This document shows positions 43,840 to 54,351 of a stretch of DNA of 64,000 bases, piece by piece. The position numbers were made by a program, and so were the translations under genes. Within the stretch, counting starts at the first letter, position 1, and each line of letters opens with the position of its first letter. The DNA is from Diphasiastrum complanatum (lineage: Eukaryota > Streptophyta > Lycopodiopsida > Lycopodiales > Lycopodiaceae): positions 37,420,991 to 37,484,990 of the forward strand of contig CM055109.1 in assembly GCA_029204225.1 (NCBI GenBank), given 5' to 3'. The notes under the pieces were generated by a model. It had not been told where the DNA came from and did no database searches. It saw only the letters and a list, made by a program, of their open reading frames with translations.

Positions 43840-45147
43840 GTACAGGGAGTGTACACAGTACAATATCATCGTTGAAGAGAGCTTTGGGAGAACTGTCTTC
43901 TGAGAGTTTGGGGTTTACGGCGGGTTGAAGACGGAATGAGAAGCACTGGTGCACGGTTTCTAGTCTATAGAGGCTTGTCAAGCTCAGCAGAGGGATTATT
44001 AGCCTATGCATAGCATCAGACAGGGAAAATTTTGGTGAAAACTTGACAATTTTGAAGCCAGCTGAAAATTGAAACCAAGTTTGGGGTTACGATTTTTTAT
44101 ACATAACTGGTGATTTCTTCGTTGTTTGTGCACCATTTTGGATGTCGTAAGGACAGGAAGGAAGCTAATCACATTGTCAACCAGCCATAGAGAGATTCTG
44201 AGGTTTATGTCAGAGATTTGTCTCCATACAGTTAACCTAGCAGATTTGCGGTAAAAGGTGAAAAAAGCCACTTTGTCAAGTTGAGCTAAAATCATCGTTT
44301 CTCCACGGAATTTCTTGAGTGAATACTCTACAGACTTGGTATCAGTAGGCCAACCCTGTCCAGGCCTCAGATCGTGCTCAAATCAATCCATAGGTGAGTT
44401 AGATCAAGCAAAAATGAGTGTGAGGAGGTGCGACCGTAGACAGGGAGGTCGCGGACTGTTCGCGCATGGAACCAGGGTGAAACCATAGCGTTTCGGAGTG
44501 GGTAGCGCTTACAAGACCCTCCATTAGTGCAGAAGAGTGCTCAGATCCGTTGGATAGAGAAGCTACAAGATCAACGACTCAGTTCGTGCTATCCAGAAGG
44601 GATATCCACGGTTGGATCAGAATCAACCATTGGATGGAGTCTGAAGGGTTGTTAAAGAGGGCCCTGAAGAAGTGAAGTGCATTTTGGCCTTCAACTTCAT
44701 TAAAAATTTTCATATTGAAATTGGAGCTGGGTCCCTTCATAAGTGAAAAGTGAAGTTTCTTTAAGGTAAAGAAACAGCTCAAAAACTAAAAAAGCCCCTA
44801 TTTTTGAGTCCTTTGCCCGTTTTGACCCAAATGAAAGGCTATAACCTCCAAACGAAGGGCACCCGGACTGTACCTGCAAGTACGGTACAACAAAACAGAG
44901 TGATTGCGGAAAAAATGTGTTCGGAGTGCACCATAAGTGAATTCACCATTCCACTGGGCACGTTGTTGGGAGTTGACGACTGAGTGCATTTCGGAAGGCG
45001 ACGCCGATTTGGCTTTCAAATTGGTGGAAAAGCGGCGAGTGGCCTAGTAAGGGAAAAGGTGCAGGTCATTATTTTCAACTTCTGATATCACTGTCGGCCT
45101 CGGCATACTATTTTTAGCCTACGACAGAAGTTTCAAGCAGTTTTGCG

Positions 45148-46040
45148 ATGGCAAACATGGGAGAGTCCATTTTGAGTGAAAGTAGCAAATTGGACGGGAT
45201 TTCCAACTATGCAGTGTGGAAATTCAAAATGAAAAACATACTGATGGAGAAAGACGTGTGGGAAGTCCAGGTGATGAGAGAAGGCCGCCAAATGAAGCGG
45301 ATATCAAAGTGTTCGACAAAAAGATGAGGAAAGCTTTGACCTTCATTAACTTGTCAGTGAAGGATCACATCATTACCCACATTTGTGATGCTGTTACACC
45401 TAGACAGGCATGGGATGTGCTAAAGGAGCAGTTCGAGATGTCAAATCTGTCAAGAATCATGTTTCTGAAGTCAAAGTTGAATAGTGCCTGCATGGAGCAA
45501 GGAGAGCACATTCAGACGTACATGACCAGAATCAAGACAATGAGAGATGAACTGTATTCTATTGGTGAGCGCATACGTGACGTGGAGTTGGTGCACAATG
45601 CATTGTGTGGCATTGTAGAATCCTATCAAATGTTTGTGAGCAGAATAGCAACAAGAGAAAGATTTCCAACCTTTGACAAGCTCACAGGAATCTTGATGCG
45701 AGAAGAGCAACGGCGAGAAATGGTGAAAGCTAGACCTCAAAATACTGACGATTAGGCACTTGCGACACGCAAAAAACAAGGCAAGGGCAAGGGCAAGAAG
45801 AAGTCTAAGCAGCAATTTGCCAAGTCTCGGGAGGATGAGGGATCTTCTAGTAAAACTAAGAAGAAAGGCAAGTGCTTCCATTGTGGTAAAAAGGGCCATT
45901 GGAAGAGTGAATGTCGCAAATTCCTGGCAGAACAAGGCAAGGGGAAACTAGAACAAGCAGGTAACCTTGTCGATGAGAGTGAGATTGAAGACTCTAGCAT
46001 CTTCATATCTGCATTGTCATATAATCAAGATGATCAAGCA
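45148..46040 (+). pseudogene. Copia-2 gag
   Basis: Starts MANMGESILSESSKLDGISN with the WKFKMK motif; a frameshift near 45260 enters the frame DIKVFDKKMRKALTFINLSV with PRQAWDVLKEQFE, the UBN2 gag domain. A TAG at 45753-45755 falls where Copia-B has Gln in DDQALL. The zinc knuckle CFHCGKKGHWKSEC is at 45873-45914. Confidence 0.9.
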
Positions 46041-47220
46041 TAGTATATTGACTCGGGAGCCACAAGACACATGACAGGTAACAAGATTTGGTTCAGTAGT
46101 TTGAAAGTGGTTCATAATTGAACATCTGTTTCACAAGCAAACGGTGAGGTGTGCAAGATCAAGGGGATAGGTACTATTTCAATCCAACTACCTGATGACA
46201 AAAGCAGGATGATCATGGATGTACTTTACGTACCAGGTTTGAAGAAAAATCTACTTTCTCTTGGAGTCATTACTGATCAAAAGTTGAAAGTAGAATTCGC
46301 CCATGATCGTTGCTTTGTGAAGGATGTGAACCAAAAGTTCAAAGTTATTGCGGATGGAGTAAGAGATCCCAATACAAAATTGTACAGGTTGAATGCTACA
46401 ATTAAGGGGCAACATGGACTTGTATTGTCCATTCCATTGCAAACTGAGTTGTGGCATAAGAGGCTTGGTCACTTAAACTTGAGAAGCCTTGGTTTGATGA
46501 GAAAATTGGAGATGGTAACATGATTGCCTACCATAGAAGATCACTTGAAATCGATGTGCAAATCTTGTGTATATGGGAAGTAGCATCGAGAGAAGTTTAA
46601 TAAAGGGGGTGTTGCAAGAGCAAAGAACATCCTAGATTTAATCCACACAAATTTATGCGGGCCTACGAGGACCATGTCCTTAGGTAAAGCCTTCTATTTC
46701 ATGACCTTTATTGATGATATGTCACGTAAGACGTGGATCTACTTCTTGAAGAAGAAATCAGATGCATTTGATAGCTTCAAGAGCTTCAAGGCATTGGTAA
46801 AAAATCAGACAGGTAGGAAGATCAAAGTCCTAAGATCAGATAGTGGAGGTGAGTACAAGTCTAATGACTTCAATGATCTTTGTGATCAATGTGGGATTAA
46901 AAGACAATTTACGCAAGCTCATACTCCTGCTCTCAATGGTGTTGTTGAGCGCAAGAATCATACGATTGTGGAAAGTGCCAGATATATGCTAGTTGAGATG
47001 AAACTACCAAGAGATTTTTGGTCAGAAGCATGTAGCACGGCAGTCTATCTTTAGAATAGAAGTCCTATCATTGTCATACCAAAGATAACACCTGAGGAAG
47101 CATTCACGAAGAAGAAGCCAAAGGTGAACCACTTGCGAATCTTTGAATGTAAGGCCTCTGTACACATTCCTAAGGAAGAAAGACGTAAACTTGATGTAAA
47201 AGCTATTCCTAGGATGATCG
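46041..47220 (+). pseudogene. Copia-2 protease and integrase, catalytic Asp lost
   Basis: A TAG at 46041-46043 precedes YIDSGATRHMT, the protease site. VLYVPGLKKNLLSLGVI and LWHKRLGHLN follow. In the integrase the first catalytic Asp is replaced by Asn (HTNLCGP; Copia-B has HSDLCGP), while LRSDSGGEY and NGVVERKN keep the second Asp and Glu. TGA near 46522 and TAGs near 46582 and 47053 break the frame; it shifts near 47215. Confidence 0.9.
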
Positions 47221-48739
47221 TGTGAAGGGCTATAGATGTTTTGATCTAGTGGAAAACAAAATCCATATAAGCCGTGATGTTATCTTTGATGAATCCAAGA
47301 TGTATGAAGACGAGGATGCTAAGAAGATAGACACATCCAGTGGAAAAAATGGTATAGTGAGGATACCACCTGATGATGATCCATTCATTGACCTTCCGAG
47401 TGATGAACATGAGGATACATCTCAAGATACTACTACTCAACCTCAAGAGACAGGTTGGAGAGGCAGGGACAAACCTTTTGGTGCAAGAAGGATTGAAGTT
47501 GCAGGTGACAAATGCAAGGAGAAGCCCCATGGAATACATTTTCACCAGGAAGCCGATCACTTGACATGAAGCTTCCTAAGTAGTTTGAGATATTGTTGGA
47601 GAGCCGCGACATGGATGACTTTCCAGGATCATCTAGCCAGGGAGAGCTACGAAGATCAACAAGAGAGAAGACACAACTTGAAAGATATGAAGCAAATTAT
47701 GCTCTCTTATCTAGCATTATTCAAAGCAAAGAACCTTCGACATATGGTGAAGCGAAGGATGATGGCATTTGGGTCAAGTCCATGGGAGAGGAGATGAAGT
47801 CAATTGCTAAGCATAGCACATGGGACTTAGTAGAACCCACCAGTTGGCAAGAAACCCATTGGTTGCAAATGGGTATACAAGACTAAGTATCATGCAGATG
47901 GAAGTATAGCAAAGCACAAGGCAAGATTGGTGATCAAAGGGTATGCACAAAGTAAAGGCATTGACTATGAGGAGACCTTTGCGCCAGTATGTAAGTGGAA
48001 TACTCTACGTCTACTTGTTGTTTTAGCTTCACATTTTGGTTGGCCTTTGCATCAGATGGATGTGAAATCTGCTTTTCTAAATGGTGAGTTAGAAGAAGAA
48101 GTGTTCATGGATCAACCTGAAGGCTTTGTAGAGAAGGGACAGGAAAATAAAGTATGTCGCTTGAAGAAAGCGCTTTATGGTCTTAAACAAGCACCATGTG
48201 CGTGGTATAGCAGGATTGATGTCTACTTTTGTTCAAACGGGATGGTGAGAACACATTCTGATCCAAATCTATATGTCTTATGCTTTGATGGTATGGTTGC
48301 TTTGATTGCTCTTTATGTTGATGACTTGATTATTACAGGAAATAATCAAGAGATGATAGACATGATCAAAAAAGACCTCATGGAACAATTCGAGATGACA
48401 GATCTCAGCCTGATGCATTACTGCCTTGGAGTAGAAGTGTGGCAAAAAGGACACGAAGTAGGTTTAACAAAGGTGAAATATGTCAAAGAGTTGCTACATA
48501 GGTTTAGGTTGCAAGATTGCAAACTAGTAAACACTCCTATTGAACCAGGTAAAAAGCGTTCTAAGCTTGATGAGTCACAGTCATTTGATGTTACGTTGTA
48601 TAGACAATTAGTAGGGAGCTTGATTTACCTTACCACGACTAGACCAGATATATGCTATGCTGTTGGCATTGTAAGTCAGTTTATGGCAGCACCTACGAAA
48701 CGCATTGGAAGGCAGCTAAACGCATTTTGCGTTATGTGA
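47221..48739 (+). pseudogene. Copia-2 linker and reverse transcriptase
   Basis: GYRCFDLVENKIHISRDVIF and an acidic linker, then frameshifts near 47565 and 47880. From 47927 a clean 270-codon frame carries the RT core: KGYAQSKGIDYEETFAPVCK, MDVKSAFLNGELEEEVFMDQ, ALYGLKQAPCAWYSR, and IALYVDDLIITGNNQ with the YVDD active site. This is the best-preserved polymerase piece in the window. Confidence 0.92.
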
Positions 48740-49263
48740 AAGGCACTTCAGAGTATGGCTTGATTTATAGGAAGCATGATGGTTTACATGAGCTGTGTGG
48801 CTATGTGGATGCGGATTGGGGAGATAACTATGATGATCGTAGATCCACCGCAGGGTATGTATTCCAGTTTTGTGGTAGTTGCTTTTCCTGGTCTAGTAAG
48901 AAGCAAAGTACAATTGCTCTTTCCACCAGAGAAGCAGAGTATAAGGCAATGTGTAGTGCAGCACAGGAAGCTATATGGTTGAGACAAATCTTGGAAGAAG
49001 TTGGCATGAAGTAGAAAAATCCCACGACTTTACATAGCGATAGTCAGAGTGGCATTCAATTAGCAAAGAGTCCAGTGTTCCATGCGAGAACTAAACAAAT
49101 TGAGATTCAGTATCACTTTATACGTGAGAGGCTGCTGAGTCATGAAATTCATGTTGTTCATTGTAGCACAGAAGAACAACTAGCTGATATTTTCACGAAG
49201 CTGCTTATTGGAGAAAAGTTTGATAAGTTTAGATCAAAGCTTTCTGTACTTAAACTTTGTTGA
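48652..49263 (+). pseudogene. Copia-2 RNase H
   Basis: After a small frameshift near 48700, RNase H reads AAKRILRYVKGTSEYGLIYR, GYVDADWGDNYDDRRSTAGY, CFSWSSKKQSTIALSTREAE and QEAIWLRQILEEVGMK, then TAG at 49012-49014, and finally HSDSQSGIQLAKSPVFHART and ADIFTKLLIGEKFDKF. It is followed by 54 bases and the polypurine tract. Confidence 0.9.
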
Positions 49264-49317
49264 CTTTAAAGCTATGTATATGACTGTATAAAAAGTAGAC
49301 TCTACTTTAAGGGAGAG

Positions 49318-49591
49318 AGTTAGAATTAAAGTAGAATCACTGTGTTACTGTACTGTGGGTCCTATCAGTGGATAAGGATCAGTTGGCCTCGCCACGAGGC
49401 AAGTCGATGGGACACGCGTCCCGCCAACGGCAACCCGGGTCATCCATGGGTTGCCTGAGTGAACAACTATATGTACAATGTAATTTCATTTTGAGAAATA
49501 CAGTTGCTATGTGAGCTTGCTGTGAAGAGTGTTTTCTATCTGTGTTACTGTGTAGCATGATCTGTGTTCCTATGCAAAGCAAATTCTAAAT
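49318..49591 (+). repeat. Copia-2 3' LTR
   Basis: 274 bp, same ends as the 5' LTR apart from the penultimate base, and immediately after the polypurine tract. Confidence 0.95.
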
Positions 49592-50365
49592 GAGGTGTCC
49601 CATCCTTTTATGCCAAACCTCTTGAATAAAAATTTGCTCCCTTGCAACACATCCAACTTGGTTAGCAATAACACAAGCATCTAGTTTGAGCAACTTCCCT
49701 TTTCTTTTACATTTTCCAATCAAGACATCCTTCCTTTTGATCATACAAGCATCTCCATCAAACTCAACCTTGAGGCTTTACTTAGCATTTGACTCACACT
49801 AAGCAAATTCTTGGTAGTAGATGGAATAAACAAGACATCCTCCAAATGAACATTCCTATTTGTAGGAGAGAAATAGGAATTGTGCCAATCCCTTTGATTT
49901 CACACTCACCATCATTGGTCGTGTAGATCACCCTCTTGTCATCTCCATATGACAACAAAGAAGTGAAGTACTCTTTGTGAGAAGTCATGTGTGAACTTGC
50001 TCCACTATCAATCCACCAAAGATCTAGATCTCCATCATTAGCAAGCATACATGAAGACATCACAAAAGCATCATCATTTTACATCTTGAATATCCAAACC
50101 ATTCTCATCAAGAGTAAGATTACCTTGCTTGTCTCCTTGATCTCTCTTCTTCTTGTAGCACTCACTTGCAAAGTGTTCTTTGATGCCACAATAGAAGCTC
50201 TTGAGCTTTTATCTATCCTTATTTTTGCCACTTGAAGAAGCATCCACTTGATCTTGCCCCTTATAACACTTACTTTTGCATTTGCCCTTGAATTTTTCCC
50301 TTTGTGAAAATAGCCTCCTCTTGAAGTGTCGATGTAGATCTACCTCTTGCTTGAAGCCTATATTT

Positions 50366-50880
50366 AGCTTTAATTTGCACCAATTTTCAAGGCATTTAGA
50401 TAAGAGATGCAAAAGTTATTGCACTTTTTCCAAAAGCTGTCAAAATAGGTGACTAGATTTTTCCTTTCAATATGTTTGCATTTTTCAGATTTGATCTGAG
50501 TTTTTATTTCAAGTTCTTTCCATAGGATTTTAGAGCATTGTTTTAGCTTTGATATGATCCATATGGCTTTTTTCAAAGTTTTCAGTCCTGTGCTATTGTT
50601 AATTTGACCTATCAAATCACTTCCAATCATTGATCTGATCCTGTAAGTTGATAGAGCTTGTTGTTAGCTTTTCAGAGCTACTGAGTTTATCTGATTTGGA
50701 TCAATACTGACAAAGTTATGATCAAATTAGTGGAGATGGGTCAGAATTGCCAGAATTTTGGAAAAAAGAAATTTACAACTGAAAGGAAGCACTTCAACTT
50801 GTCATTTCTGAAGTTTTTCTTCTTTATTTATTTTTTTCAATTTTTTTCATCTTGAAGTTTCGTTAAATATATTTTAAAAA
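50366..50880. other. No gene recognised
   Basis: The minus Copia gag similarity ends at about 50365. An 86-codon minus frame (50370-50630) has no gag motif and is not called. Confidence 0.5.
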
Positions 50881-50960
50881 AAAACCCTAACCCTACCTTT
50901 TCAACCCTAGCCTTGACGCGACCTAAACCTAACCTAACTTACCCTAAGCCTAACCCCTAT
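50881..50960. repeat. Degenerate telomere-like repeats
   Basis: aaaaccctaaccctacc and then ccctag, acctaaacctaacctaac, ccctaagcctaacccc: about nine degenerate units of the plant telomere repeat CCCTAAA on the plus strand, within internal repeat-rich DNA. Confidence 0.7.
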
Positions 50961-51383
50961 ATCACCTGGCCAATATTTCTCTCGGTTCCTGCCCTGTCTG
51001 AAGAAGCTGTGCAATATCATGATGCATTTGGTTCAACTGGATATCTCATTGTTTCTCAGTAGCTTGGCCAGCCTCAACACTGTCTTGCTAAAATGCCAGC
51101 CATCAAATTTGAAGTGAAAATTAAATCTGAACATACAATATACGTGGGAAGCGAAGGTTGTTACATAAACATTTTGCTGCTTTGAACCCTGTTCCAAACA
51201 TTATGCCTAAATTCTTCGTGTGGAAAAGGTTGAACAAGAATTTATATCTCTAAATATTTCTGAAAAGTCTGTGGCCTCCCTCCTCTATATTGTTAGCGCA
51301 CCAATGCGCTTATTGCAACTTGATGTTACATGCCTATTGCAACCTGTCGTTACAGATGATGACTTGTTTTTGCCTTCTCGCAC

Positions 51384-51600
51384 ATGATTCTGTGGGGGGG
51401 GAGGGCCTTCCTTGCTGGGAGGGCCCTTGCCCAAGGGCGGGAGCCCGAGGGCAGGCCCCGACCAGAAAGGAAGGGCCGAGGGATTCGAGCCTTCCCCTCC
51501 GTAATGCCATTGTGCGAAGGTTTTTTTTTTTTCTTCGTTTTTTGGCCGTACGGTACGGCCGTACGGCCGTACGCGTGGACCAGTTTTTTTTTTTTTTTTT
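51384..51600. repeat. GC-rich block and gtacggcc palindrome
   Basis: A G-run (51393-51401), then gggcccttgcccaagggc-type inverted repeats, a B-box-like ggattcgagcc (51480-51490), and an interlocked palindrome of gtacggccgtac units at 51547-51573, ending in a T-run of over 20. The GC content contrasts sharply with the flanks. A SINE or MITE end is possible. Open frames on both strands here are low-complexity shadows. Confidence 0.55.
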
Positions 51601-51641
51601 TTTGGTTTTTTGCCATTTTTTTTTCGCAAATTTTTTTACGT

Positions 51642-51856
51642 TTGTGGTGGAATGTGGATGTGGACAGCCAATGACGGGCTGCCACATAGCACATGCACAT
51701 TCCACCGGAGAGAGGAGAGAGAACGTGCATTCTACCGGAGAGAGAAGAGAAAAAGCGAATTTCACCGGAGAGAGGAGAGAGAATGACAGATTCCTAGGAG
51801 AGAAAATTGGATGGACATTATGCTCCTGGAGGTGGTCCCAAAATACAAAGGACACC
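51642..51856. repeat. Dispersed repeat, copy 2
   Basis: Contains the two blocks shared with 3730-3925. ggaatgtg (51651) pairs with cacattcc (51695). Between the blocks are four ccggagagagnagagag units of about 28 bp (51704-51800), absent from copy 1. Confidence 0.55.
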
Positions 51857-52348
51857 TGATCACAAGGCATTACGATGAGTTTATGCTTAACCTTATTGAA
51901 CAATTACAGCAAGGGGGAAAACTATCAGCTGACAGTGCCTATATGGAGGCTTGAGCAACATACTTGTGATCCTCTTTTAGACAAGCAATCACTCTTTCTG
52001 CAGAAAGTGAACTGGTGAATTTGATGATAGTTGCAGATCCAGATGCAATTCATACTGTTCGCAGATTTCTGTCTTGGGCAATTGTCTCATCATTAAGAAA
52101 GGAGCTTGAATTGGCGGTAGAGGCAGTAACACCCCCTTTAGCAGTGTAAGAGATCGAATTCCCCTATACGCAATACCTCATTCACACTACTTCTGAGACA
52201 ACATCCTTTCCCATAACCAAAAATCATCCAAACTTTTCTGATAAGGCCATCAAATTTCAATATCATATAGCTTCTTCAAGAAACAAGGTTCAGCGACTTA
52301 GATTTCTGGCAACAAACGCAACAAAAGGAAAGGCGATTATGATTTGAA
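51820..52348 (+). pseudogene. Decayed coding sequence, unknown
   Basis: One frame reads HYDEFMLNLIEQLQQGGKLS, after two stops AESELVNLMIVADPDAIHTV and SSLRKELELAVEAVTPPLAV, and after a further stop FPYTQYLIHTTSETTSFPIT. The amphipathic, protein-like composition over 450 bases argues for an old exon or processed pseudogene. No family recognised. Confidence 0.35.
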
Positions 52349-52438
52349 TCAAAATCTCTTCACTCAAATGCTAAATCTCTAGCAATGCATCGTTATTGTG
52401 CATCGAATCTAGCATAGGTTGTTGTAGGAAGTAAGATC

Positions 52439-52778
52439 CGGTTGAGTTGTGAGTATCCGGTCGAGTTTTCTTTCTCGTGTACTCGGTCGAGATCACTTGT
52501 CTCCTTCCTCCTCTGCTCGGTCGAGACTCTTCACGCCTTCACATCTGTCGGCTCGGTCGAGAACCCACGCTCGTGTTCCCTCGGTCGAGAATTCATGCCT
52601 TCCTTCACACCCGACTCGGTCAACATTACTCTCTCACTAACCTCTTCTCTCTCCTCTGGTTAAGATCTCTCTCTCTCTCTTTACCCCTTTTCTCTCCTAC
52701 GGTCGAGATTTTCTCTCTCTCTACCCACCCATTCGGTCGAGATCAATCTCTCTCTACCCTTTTCCTGATTCGGTCGAA
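52439..52778. repeat. CGGTCGAG motif cluster
   Basis: CGGTCGAG occurs exactly at 52458, 52484, 52518, 52554, 52582, 52700 and 52734, with one- or two-base variants at 52439, 52617 and 52771. Spacing is mostly 26-37 bp. The spacers are pyrimidine-rich (tctctctctc). It lies 330 bp upstream of the gag-like ORF at 53111 and could be its LTR or leader. Confidence 0.85.
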
Positions 52779-53110
52779 CACACTCTCTCTCTAAATCCCT
52801 CTCCTCCTCTGCTTGCAGCGCACAGCAGGCCTCCTGCGCCTCATTTAGGGACATTCTTTTAGAACATTCCTTGCAGATATAATATTCTTTTGTTTCCTCT
52901 ACTCAGTGCTCCAAAAAAAAACATTTGCCGACAGTTTTCGAATTTTTGATGGTTCTTTCTATTCTTCTGTGGGCACAAAAATGTTTCACGGATTTCTAAA
53001 ATTTATTGAATCCAATTTTCATTTTCTTTCAACCCCTTTTTCTAAGTTGTTTATTTTAGTTTATTTTCATTATGTGATTGTAGATAACTTCTTTGTTTGA
53101 GAATGAACAG
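52779..53110. other. Leader-like DNA before gag-like ORF
   Basis: No recognised coding frame or primer site. A 64-codon Phe-rich frame (52906-53100) is judged a chance ORF. Confidence 0.5.
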
Positions 53111-54345
53111 ATGAATTCACGTCAATTAGAATGTCATCATTACCAATATCCTTACATGGACCAATCTTCCCAAGCTATGGTGGAAACAACGATGGTGCAT
53201 AGACAATATATCTTTCACAAGTTTGATGGTAGCTCATATGGATGTGAGAGTATGGCTGGAAAACTTTCACAGGTATTTTCAATCACATCCGAGCAGTGAC
53301 CATGACAAGATCCAATTTGCAAGAACATACCTTGATGGATCTGCATATATTTGGTGGCGATATTGGATTCAATGTAAAGAACCTTATGTTATCACTGATG
53401 AATGGCCAACCTTTGTACAAAAGTGCATCAAAGAATTTACATGTATAGACCGCCAAGTATGGCATTCTACCCAATAGACGTCTACCGTGGAGATCTATTT
53501 CAATGACTTCCATCAGATAATGGACAGATATGGTTATTCGGTGGAGGAATTTAATACAATGCACTTTGTTTTAGGCTTAAAGCTTGAGTGAGATAAGAGC
53601 TTTTTTATCTAGGGATATACATCATGAAACTTGGATAATGTCACTATTTGATATAAGATCTCATGCTATACACTTTGGACATACACGAGACATTAGCTTT
53701 TAACAAAGTGATGGGACAGTTACAAAAGCTGAGGGATCAAGACAAAACGCCTAAGGTTCAAGTGGAAAAAACCGTTAATCCAAGAATCCAGAAAAAAGAT
53801 AGGCCAAATGATTGTGGTGAATCATCATCAACATCATCAAAGGATGAATTGGAAGTACGAAATGATGATAAAGATAATTCTTCATCAACATCATCAACGA
53901 ATAAAGTGGAAGTGCAACATGATGAAGAAGTACAACTATCATTCACAAGAAATGGCCGATCAACATTATGCAGTGCTATGGAGTGTACGCAAGATCAACA
54001 ATATAAATGTAATTCCTGATTTGAACCAAGTAAGCCAATTCCAAATATGAGCACAATGTCAATGCAAGGACACCAAAACTCAACTGAGGACAACGAACAC
54101 GATGCGGAGGATTATGAGAACAATATTTTTGTTTTCAATAATGATTTTCAATTGAGCAGTACAAAGGCCAGTTCAGACAATGAAGTTGTCAATGAGGCAA
54201 ATCACTCAAGGACCTCATCTTCCTTGAGATCACAAGAATTGTTGCATCACGTTCAACCAGGAGACTTGTCTAAGACTTCTTGCAAAATAGAAGTAATAGA
54301 CAAGGATAAAACTGATCTATATGATGTTTCACATTCGGTATAGAG
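53111..54345 (+). pseudogene. Retrotransposon gag-like protein, frameshifted
   Basis: Begins MNSRQLECHHYQYPYMDQSS; near 53230 the frame shifts into WLENFHRYFQSHPSSDHDKI, then QFARTYLDGSAYIWWRYWIQ and EWPTFVQKCIKEF, the pattern of the Retrotrans_gag domain of Gypsy-type elements. Stops near 53476 and 53590 follow, then a Ser/Asp-rich region (SSTSSKDELEVRNDDKDN) and, in another frame, MSTMSMQGHQNSTEDNEHDA to 54343. No zinc knuckle, protease or RT follows, so it is a gag-only remnant or an unclassified element. Confidence 0.6.
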
Positions 54346-54351
54346 CGTACA

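Larger units (their letters stand above)
43553..49591 (+). mobile_element. Copia-2: full-length Copia retrotransposon
   Basis: A 6039-bp element with two 274-bp LTRs, primer site, leader (43840-45147), gag-pol and polypurine tract (ctttaagggagag, 49305-49317). It is flanked by gaggt (43548-43552 and 49592-49596), a perfect 5-bp target duplication. The LTRs begin AGTTAGAATT and end AATTCTAAGT or AATTCTAAAT, a near-perfect 10-bp terminal inverted repeat that lacks the usual TG...CA. I count 13 differences between the LTRs (about 95% identity), 9 of them transitions. gag-pol has at least five in-frame TAGs, two TGAs and several frameshifts. Confidence 0.95.
42714..50365 (-). pseudogene. Copia gag-protease-integrase, split by Copia-2
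   Basis: The minus-strand gene is in two parts. Upstream part (50365 to 49592): gag Lys-rich region, zinc knuckle remnant CGIKEHFASEC (one Cys shifted, near 50160-50200), protease WWIDSGASSHMT (about 50010), then the region leading to GAG-pre-integrase. Downstream part (43552 to 42714): CESCALSKSQRLPYTRST, integrase with Asp in LVDLDIHG, Asp changed to Asn-Asp in CLSNDNGGEY, Glu in NGVAERKNR, and TPFEKRRPSVNFLGTFGC. The break falls inside the W-H-K-R...G-H motif, and removing Copia-2 with one gaggt copy restores one continuous frame there. RT and RNase H are absent. Confidence 0.9.

Noticed and set aside
51285-51903. Long overlapping ORFs (up to 189 codons) on both strands
   Set aside because: Caused by GC-rich and homopolymer sequence; poly-Phe and poly-Lys stretches, no domain, all frames open at once.
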